This document shows positions 58,516 through 64,000 of a stretch of DNA of 64,000 bases, piece after piece. The DNA lies in contig NZ_VTER01000009.1 in the NCBI RefSeq assembly GCF_008180445.1, forward strand, positions 124,001 through 188,000, in the 5' to 3' direction. Source of the DNA: Bacillus_AB infantis_B. Its GTDB lineage: Bacteria > Bacillota > Bacilli > Bacillales > Cytobacillaceae. A program made the translations under genes and the position numbers. Each line of letters begins with the position of its first letter. Position 1 is the stretch's first letter. The notes below the pieces were generated by a model. The model was not told where the DNA came from. It did not search any database and was given only the letters and a program-made list of their open reading frames with translations.

Positions 58516-59928
58516 TTAGACTTTTTCGTAAGGATGAATGGTAGAAGGATAGATTTCAGTCGGATAGTTCCCGGTAAAGCATGCCAGGCACTGGCCTTTC
58601 AATGCTCCTGAATCTGTCCTGCCGATTGCTTCGATCATCCCTTCCGCGCTTAAAAAGGAAAGGGTGTCTGCCCCGATGATTTCCCGGATCTCTTCAACAG
58701 AATGCTCGGAGGCAATCAATTCCTCCCGTGTCGATGTATCGATCCCGTAGAAACAAGGGTTCTTGATCGGCGGTGAACTGATTACGACATGAACCTCAGT
58801 CGCGCCTGCTTCGCGGAGCATGGTGACGATCCTTCTGCTTGTTGTGCCGCGGACAATGGAATCATCGACCATGATGACCCTTTTGCCCTCGACAACGCCG
58901 CGCACAGGGGAGAGCTTCATCTTGACGCCCTGCTCCCTCAATGATTGGGACGGCTGGATGAATGTCCTGCCGACATATCTATTCTTGATCAGCCCCATTT
59001 CATAAGGAATCCCGGAAGCTTCCGCATAGCCGATGGCAGCTGAAATGCTTGAATCAGGCACTCCTGTGACCACATCTGCTTCAAAAGGAAACTCTTCAGC
59101 CAGCTTCTTTCCAAGACTTTTACGGGCCGTGTGGACATTGATGCCGTTGATATTGCTGTCAGGCCTCGAAAAATAAACATATTCCATCGTGCACATGGCT
59201 GTCGTTGAGGCAACCGCAAACATCTCGGAACGGAAGCCTTCATCATTAATGATCAAGAGCTCTCCAGGAAGAACATCCCTGATGAATTCTGCCCCGACCA
59301 CATCAAAAGCACAGGTTTCGGAAGCTACCACATAGGCATCGCCAAGCTTCGCGAGCGACAGCGGCCGCATGCCATTCGGATCAAGCGCCACCATCAATTC
59401 GGTTTCTGTCATGATCAGAAATGCATACGCGCCTTTTACCATGGAAAGGGCCGTTTTAACCCGGTCCTTCAAGGCTGAAAAACCGCCGCGCTTGATCAGA
59501 TGCGCCAGCACCTCTGTATCTGAGCTGGTCTGGAAGATGCTTCCCTGTCCTTCAAGCTGATTTTTCAATGCAGTGGCATTTACCAGATTGCCATTATGAG
59601 CAAGTGCCAGGCCGCCGTTTTGTGAGTTGAACAGCAGAGGCTGGACATTTTCATATCCGCCGCCGCCTGCTGTTGCATAGCGGACATGGCCGATGGCCGA
59701 CTTTCCGTCCATTGCCTCCATGGCATCCTCGGTGAAAATTTCCGCGACAAGCCCTTCACCTTTCAGACCCTTCAGCTTTTTCCCGTCTGTCACGACCATC
59801 CCTGTACCTTCCTGGCCGCGGTGCTGCAGGCTGTGAAGGCCGTAATAGGTGATCTGGGCGGCATTTTCATGCCCCCAGACACCAAAGATGCCGCATTCTT
59901 CGTTCAGGCCTCTTATTTCAGCAAGCAT
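58516..59928 (-). CDS. purF: Amidophosphoribosyltransferase
   Basis: 470 residues. The committed step, converting PRPP and glutamine to phosphoribosylamine, feedback-inhibited by nucleotides. An 11-residue propeptide MLAEIRGLNEE precedes the nucleophile C12 ('CGIFGVWG'), as in the B. subtilis enzyme, which also has a 4Fe-4S cluster; 'CLACFTGNYPTEIY' near the end is one of its cysteine sites. 'VIMVDDSIVRGTTSRRIV' is the PRPP loop. The ATG at 59928 lies inside the end of purL (16-bp overlap), after GAAAGGAGC. Confidence 0.97.
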   Translation of the reverse strand: MLAEIRGLNEECGIFGVWGHENAAQITYYGLHSLQHRGQEGTGMVVTDGKKLKGLKGEGLVAEIFTEDAMEAMDGKSAIGHVRYATAGGGGYENVQPLLFNSQNGGLALAHNGNLVNATALKNQLEGQGSIFQTSSDTEVLAHLIKRGGFSALKDRVKTALSMVKGAYAFLIMTETELMVALDPNGMRPLSLAKLGDAYVVASETCAFDVVGAEFIRDVLPGELLIINDEGFRSEMFAVASTTAMCTMEYVYFSRPDSNINGINVHTARKSLGKKLAEEFPFEADVVTGVPDSSISAAIGYAEASGIPYEMGLIKNRYVGRTFIQPSQSLREQGVKMKLSPVRGVVEGKRVIMVDDSIVRGTTSRRIVTMLREAGATEVHVVISSPPIKNPCFYGIDTSTREELIASEHSVEEIREIIGADTLSFLSAEGMIEAIGRTDSGALKGQCLACFTGNYPTEIYPSTIHPYEKV

Positions 59929-62129
59929 GGGATTGCTCCTTTCCAGGCTGATTTCAGAACTTCTGTTTGTTCTTTCATAACCAGGCCGCTGTCAGAGTGG
60001 ATTTCAAGCACAGGCTCTCCTGTTACCTCGCCGATCAGAACCGCATCAGTCATGCTTTCAAATGCCTGCTGATCTTCCTTTTTAACAGTAAGGAGGAAGC
60101 GGGACTGCGATTCACTGAATAGTGCGCTGGTCTCGTCTCCTGAAATGCGGATGGAAGCGCCAAGCCCCTCAGAGCCAATCACACTTTCAGCAGCTGCCAC
60201 TGCAAGTCCGCCTTCTGCCAGGTCATGAGCGGAAGAGACAAGCCCCGCACGGATGGCTTTTAGCACCTGCTCCTGATTCCGTGCTTCTTTTTCCAGATCA
60301 AGCTCCGGCGCTTTCCCGAAAATCCTGCCATGTATAAGCTTTTGCAGCTCACTGCCGCCGAACTCGGCCTTTGTTTCTCCGAGAAGATAAATCAGATCGC
60401 CAGCCTGCTTGAAGCGCTGGGTTGTAATATGGTCAACATCCTCTACAAGTCCGACCATCCCGACTACTGGTGTAGGATAGACGGCTGTACCGTTGGTTTC
60501 GTTATATAGTGACACGTTTCCGCCGATAACCGGCGTATTCAGGGCAAGGCAGGCGCTGCTCATGCCATCGGCCGCTTTTTCCAGCTGCCAGAAGATTTCC
60601 GGCTTTTCCGGGTTGCCGAAGTTCAGGCAGTCTGTAATGGCAAGCGGCTCGGCACCGGATGCAATGATATTCCTTGCTGCTTCAGCCACGGCAATTTTCC
60701 CGCCTGTTTCAGGATCAAGATACAAATAGCGTGAATTGCAGTCCGTTGTCATGGCAAGCGCCTTGCGTGTTCCGCGGATCCTTACGACCGCCGCATCAGA
60801 ACCTGGAGAAACAACTGTGCTTGTGCGAACCATATAGTCATATTGGTCATAGACCCATTCCTTGCTTGCAATGGTAGGCTGCTGCAGCAGGCGTATCAGA
60901 GTTTCCCCTGCATTCCCTGCTGCCGGAATTTCCGTCTCCATAGCTTGGAATTCACGGAAATACTCAGGCTCGCGTGAAGGCTTGTGGTACACAGGAGCTT
61001 CCTCGGCAAGAGCATCAGCCGGTACGTCTGCCACCACTTCCCCTTTATGGAGAAGGCGCAGCATTTTATCATCTGTCACCCGTCCGATCGCCACGGCTTC
61101 AAGTTCATATTTTGAAAAAAGATCAACGATTTCCTGCTCACGCCCTTTTTGGACGACAATCAGCATGCGTTCCTGTGATTCAGACAGCATCATTTCATAG
61201 GCAGTCATGCCCGTTTCCCTCTGCGGGACAAGATCGAGATTCATCTCGATGCCGGATCCTGCTTTACTGGCCATTTCGGCAGATGAGCTTGTCAGCCCGG
61301 CTGCTCCCATGTCCTGGATGCCGACAAGCGCGTCGTTCTTAACCAGCTCAAGGCATGCTTCAAGCAGCAGCTTCTCCATGAACGGATCGCCGACCTGGAC
61401 GGCAGGGCGCTTTTCTTCAGACTGCTCTGTCAGTTCCTCTGAGGCAAAGGTCGCGCCGTGGATGCCGTCGCGTCCTGTTTTTGCGCCTACATACATAACC
61501 GTGTTGCCGACGCCGTGCGCCTGGCCTTTTTTAATATCTTTATGGTCGATCAGACCGACACACATGGCATTGACGAGAGGGTTGCCTTCATAGGAAGCAT
61601 CGAACTGCACCTCGCCCCCGACAGTCGGAATGCCGATGCAGTTTCCGTACCCGGCAATGCCTGCCACTACTTCTTTAAAAAGGTACCGAACGCGAGGAGA
61701 ATCCAGCTCTCCAAAGCGAAGAGAGTTAAGGAGAGCGATCGGTCTTGCTCCCATTGAAAATACATCCCGGATAATGCCGCCCACACCCGTTGCCGCTCCC
61801 TGGTAAGGCTCGATCGCAGATGGGTGGTTATGGCTTTCGATTTTAAATACAACTGCCTGGCCGTCTCCGATGTCAACGATGCCAGCTCCTTCCCCAGGGC
61901 CCTGCAGGACGCGTTCGCCTTTGACCGGGAATTTTTTCAGGACCGGCTTGGAATTTTTATAGCTGCAATGCTCTGACCACATGACGGAAAACAATCCGAG
62001 CTCTGTGTAATTCGGCAATCTGCCAAGGATGTCCTCAACCATTGCAAATTCCTGATCCGTCAATCCCATCTCTTTGTAGACTTTTTCTGTAACAATCTGC
62101 TGCGGGCTTGGCTCAAGCATTAACGGCAT
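59913..62129 (-). CDS. purL: FGAM synthase subunit PurL
   Basis: 738 residues, small-type PurL. ATP-dependent conversion of FGAR to FGAM using ammonia from PurQ, in a complex with PurS. 'MWSEHCSYKNSKPVLKKFP', 'VFKIESHNHPSAIEPYQGAATGVGGIIRD', 'GIQDMGAAGLTSSSAEMA' and 'AEGGLAVAAAES' are family signatures. The ATG at 62129 lies in the end of purQ (17-bp overlap) after GGAGGG. Confidence 0.97.
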   Translation of the reverse strand: MPLMLEPSPQQIVTEKVYKEMGLTDQEFAMVEDILGRLPNYTELGLFSVMWSEHCSYKNSKPVLKKFPVKGERVLQGPGEGAGIVDIGDGQAVVFKIESHNHPSAIEPYQGAATGVGGIIRDVFSMGARPIALLNSLRFGELDSPRVRYLFKEVVAGIAGYGNCIGIPTVGGEVQFDASYEGNPLVNAMCVGLIDHKDIKKGQAHGVGNTVMYVGAKTGRDGIHGATFASEELTEQSEEKRPAVQVGDPFMEKLLLEACLELVKNDALVGIQDMGAAGLTSSSAEMASKAGSGIEMNLDLVPQRETGMTAYEMMLSESQERMLIVVQKGREQEIVDLFSKYELEAVAIGRVTDDKMLRLLHKGEVVADVPADALAEEAPVYHKPSREPEYFREFQAMETEIPAAGNAGETLIRLLQQPTIASKEWVYDQYDYMVRTSTVVSPGSDAAVVRIRGTRKALAMTTDCNSRYLYLDPETGGKIAVAEAARNIIASGAEPLAITDCLNFGNPEKPEIFWQLEKAADGMSSACLALNTPVIGGNVSLYNETNGTAVYPTPVVGMVGLVEDVDHITTQRFKQAGDLIYLLGETKAEFGGSELQKLIHGRIFGKAPELDLEKEARNQEQVLKAIRAGLVSSAHDLAEGGLAVAAAESVIGSEGLGASIRISGDETSALFSESQSRFLLTVKKEDQQAFESMTDAVLIGEVTGEPVLEIHSDSGLVMKEQTEVLKSAWKGAIPCLLK

Positions 62130-62799
62130 AAGATTCCCTCCATTGTTTGACGATTGATTGGAAAAGCTTCAGTCCATCGGCACCGCCCAACAGCTGGTCG
62201 ACGGCCCTTTCAGGGTGCGGCATCATGCCAAGGACATTTCCTTTTTCATTGATGATTCCGGCGATGTCGCTGAGACTTCCATTCGGATTCTCGCCGCTGT
62301 ATGTGAATACGATCCTATTATTCTCTTTAAGTGATTCTAGTGTGGCTTCATCACAGTAATAATTTCCTTCTCCATGTGCGATCGGGATAGTGATCTCTTC
62401 GCCCTGTTCATAAGCGGAAGAGAAGATCGTCTGATTATTTGCTACCTGCAGCTGAACGGGCCTGCACATAAATTTCAGGCTTTCATTCCTCCGCATCGCG
62501 CCTGGCAGCAGGCCTGTTTCAAGCAGGATCTGGAAGCCATTGCAGACACCAAGGACCGGCTTTCCTTCCTCTGCTGCCTTGATAACAGCCTTCATCACCT
62601 TGCTGAAGCGGGCAATCGCGCCGGAACGGAGATAATCTCCATAAGAGAAGCCGCCCGGCAGGAGGATCGCATCATATTCATCAAGGCTTTCTGTATCATG
62701 CCACACGTATTCTGCCTGCTCCCCAAGCTCATCCTGGATCGCATGGAACATATCAATATCACAATTGGAGCCCGGAAAAACGATGACTGCAAACTTCAC
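62113..62799 (-). CDS. purQ: FGAM synthase subunit PurQ (glutaminase)
   Basis: 228 residues, class I glutamine amidotransferase. The nucleophile is in 'LGVCNGFQILLE' and the His/Glu in 'GMMPHPERAVD'. It feeds ammonia to PurL. The start is GTG at 62799 (VKFAVIVFPGSNCDIDMF), which fits B. subtilis PurQ and overlaps the purS stop as GTGA; a GTG four codons earlier is less likely. Confidence 0.96.
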   Translation of the reverse strand: MKFAVIVFPGSNCDIDMFHAIQDELGEQAEYVWHDTESLDEYDAILLPGGFSYGDYLRSGAIARFSKVMKAVIKAAEEGKPVLGVCNGFQILLETGLLPGAMRRNESLKFMCRPVQLQVANNQTIFSSAYEQGEEITIPIAHGEGNYYCDEATLESLKENNRIVFTYSGENPNGSLSDIAGIINEKGNVLGMMPHPERAVDQLLGGADGLKLFQSIVKQWRESYAVNA

Positions 62800-63050
62800 A
62801 GTGCAACACACTCCTCAATTTCGTAGCGGTAATCCTCAATCACCACATTAGCCAGCAGGCGCTCACACATTTCTTTTACAGCCGCATCGATATCACGATC
62901 TGTCTTATCGATTGTCAGCTCCATATATTTACCAATCCGGACGTCCTGAACTTCATTGAAGTTTAAGGAGTGCAGAGACCCTTTCACAACCGTTCCCTGC
63001 GGATCCAATACACTTTCTCTTAATGTGATATACACCTTTACTTTATACAT
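62796..63050 (-). CDS. purS: FGAM synthase subunit PurS
   Basis: 84 residues. The small structural subunit that bridges PurL and PurQ. 'VYITLRESVLDPQGTVVKGSLHSLNFNEVQDVRIGKYMEL' is diagnostic. Overlaps purC by 8 bp at its start and purQ by 4 bp at its end, so all three are translated in step. Confidence 0.95.
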   Translation of the reverse strand: MYKVKVYITLRESVLDPQGTVVKGSLHSLNFNEVQDVRIGKYMELTIDKTDRDIDAAVKEMCERLLANVVIEDYRYEIEECVAL

Positions 63051-63762
63051 GCTGGCGTCCTCCCAATCTTGTTAAAATATTTTCATAGGCATCTGTTAAG
63101 CTTCCCAGATCACGGCGGAATACATCCTTATCAAGCTTCGCATTTGTCTCCATATCCCAAAGGCGGCAAGTATCAGGAGAGATTTCATCTGCCAGCAGAA
63201 TATCGCCGGCAGCATTTTTTCCGAACTCAAGCTTAAAGTCAATGAGACGAATGCCCATTTCCTTAAAGAAGCTTGATAAAAATGCATTAACCTCAAGCGC
63301 TTTGCTCTTCAGCAGGGCAGCTTCATCAGGAGAAGCAAGCTCAAGCTCAAACACATGATCATCGGTCATGATCGGATCGCCCAGACTGTCATCCTTCAAA
63401 TAAAACTCCACAAGCGTTTTTTTCAGAAGAGCCCCTTCTTCCATCCCAAGCCTTTTTGCCATGCTTCCAGCAGCCACATTCCTTACAACCACTTCAATAG
63501 GAATAATCTCGACTTTTTGTACAAGCTGCTCAGTTTCTGAAACTTTCTCAATGAAATGAGAGCGGATGCCCTTTTTATGAAGCTCTGAAAACAGCAGACT
63601 TGTAATCTCGTTATTCAAACGGCCTTTGCCGGCAATCTCTGCTTTTTTCTCCCCGTTGAATGCAGTTGCAGAATCTTTATATTCAAGCCAGACAATATTT
63701 TCATCATCGGTCAGATATACCTTTTTCGCCTTGCCTTCATATAGTTGCTCTCTCTTTTCCAT
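63043..63762 (-). CDS. purC: Phosphoribosylaminoimidazole-succinocarboxamide (SAICAR) synthase
   Basis: 239 residues. Joins aspartate to CAIR. 'LYEGKAKKVYLTDDENIVWLEYKDSATAFNG', 'VVVRNVAAGSMAKRLG', 'LIDFKLEFG' and 'ILLADEISPDTCRLWD' are signatures. The ATG at 63762 follows GGAGGC. 66 bp separate it from purB; that gap holds a stable hairpin. Confidence 0.97.
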   Translation of the reverse strand: MEKREQLYEGKAKKVYLTDDENIVWLEYKDSATAFNGEKKAEIAGKGRLNNEITSLLFSELHKKGIRSHFIEKVSETEQLVQKVEIIPIEVVVRNVAAGSMAKRLGMEEGALLKKTLVEFYLKDDSLGDPIMTDDHVFELELASPDEAALLKSKALEVNAFLSSFFKEMGIRLIDFKLEFGKNAAGDILLADEISPDTCRLWDMETNAKLDKDVFRRDLGSLTDAYENILTRLGGRQHV

Positions 63763-63800
63763 GGCAGAGCCTCCTTGGTAAGAATATTGGGAATCTTCCT

Positions 63801-63823
63801 GATAAAAGGGGACCGAAGCCCCC
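63801..63823 (-). terminator. UUCG-capped terminator-like hairpin between purB and purC
   Basis: In the minus-strand RNA GGGGGC-UUCG-GUCCCC closes a six-pair stem with a C(UUCG)G tetraloop, followed by UUUUAUC. It stands 5 bases after the purB stop (63829-63831). A full stop here would cut off purC to purD, so it may only be a partial terminator or a 3'-end protector. Confidence 0.55.
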
Positions 63824-63828
63824 GGGTT

Positions 63829-64000
63829 TTATAAGCCTAAGCGGTCAAAAATGGTGTCCACATGCTTGATGTGGTAGTTATAATCGAAGCAGTCTTCAAT
63901 TTCCTCTGCAGACAGCCTGGCAGAAATCGTTTCATCAGCTTCCACCAGCGATTTGAACGCTACCTGCTTCTCCCATGCCTCCATCGCCCTCGGCTGGACA
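63829..64000 (-). CDS. purB: Adenylosuccinate lyase, C-terminal fragment (cut by window edge)
   Basis: The last 56 residues, ending 'CFDYNYHIKHVDTIFDRLGL'. The tail matches PurB of Bacillus ('AMEAWEKQ...LSAEEIEDCFDYNYHIKHVD'). The enzyme releases fumarate from SAICAR and adenylosuccinate. Upstream of purC in the same operon, as in purEKBCSQLFMNHD. The remainder is outside the window. Confidence 0.93.
   Translation of the reverse strand, partial: VQPRAMEAWEKQVAFKSLVEADETISARLSAEEIEDCFDYNYHIKHVDTIFDRLGL

Overview
This window is chromosomal DNA from a spore-former of the family Bacillaceae (Bacillus/Cytobacillus type, not identified to species). The evidence is gene order. Read on the minus strand from the right edge, purB-purC-purS-purQ-purL-purF-purM-purN-purH-purD is followed by yerA, yerB, yerC, pcrB, pcrA, ligA and camS(yerH). 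After an inserted block come gatC-gatA-gatB and, further on, dgkB(yerQ) and rlmCD(yefA). This is the Bacillus subtilis order as I know it. Base composition looks moderate, except for the AT-rich 2.8-4.8 kb stretch.

Layout. 0-7 kb: a partial DHA2 drug exporter with a divergent TetR regulator and a perfect palindromic operator candidate, glutaminase, an AT-rich island with a Fic AMPylase, rlmCD, then a gene-free stretch holding two six-unit arrays of a 10-bp motif at exact 20-bp spacing. 7-21 kb: small membrane proteins, dgkB, a TetR-GNAT operon, a CotF-like protein, a Ktr potassium channel subunit, an ECF sigma/anti-sigma operon with two membrane proteins, an Lrp regulator divergent from a carboxymuconolactone decarboxylase-like/isochorismatase-like pair, a lipoprotein, an FAD oxidase and signal peptidase I. 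21-30 kb: methyltransferase, plsY, a DAACS symporter, Nudix, nitronate monooxygenase-like, thioredoxin-like, gatCAB. 30-42 kb: an MFS exporter preceded by an eight-codon leader peptide and an attenuator hairpin, cupin, VanW, Nudix, YueI, isocitrate lyase, two paralogous sodium/proline symporters (one with a 34-residue companion peptide), P5C dehydrogenase and a NERD protein. 42.2-43.5 kb: a gene-free tandem repeat of five copies at exactly 217 bp, each carrying five motifs at 21-bp spacing. 43.5-64 kb: camS-ligA-pcrA-pcrB, yerC, yerB, yerA, two small plus-strand genes and the purine operon.

The purine operon encodes most of the path from PRPP to IMP, with tightly overlapping genes. PcrA, LigA and PcrB form a repair/lipid cluster. 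GatCAB makes Gln-tRNA(Gln) and Asn-tRNA(Asn) by transamidation. The symporters and RocA point to proline uptake and breakdown, although no proline dehydrogenase is in view.

The observations most worth a second look are the leader-peptide attenuator ahead of the MFS exporter (31.6-31.8 kb) and the helically phased repeat arrays (6.3-6.6 kb and 42.5-43.5 kb). Next are an ECF sigma gene whose only well-placed start looks like ATT, a 34-residue peptide translationally coupled to a symporter, and a UUCG-capped terminator-like hairpin between purB and purC. All calls rest on reading the sequence and on family knowledge; no database search was run.
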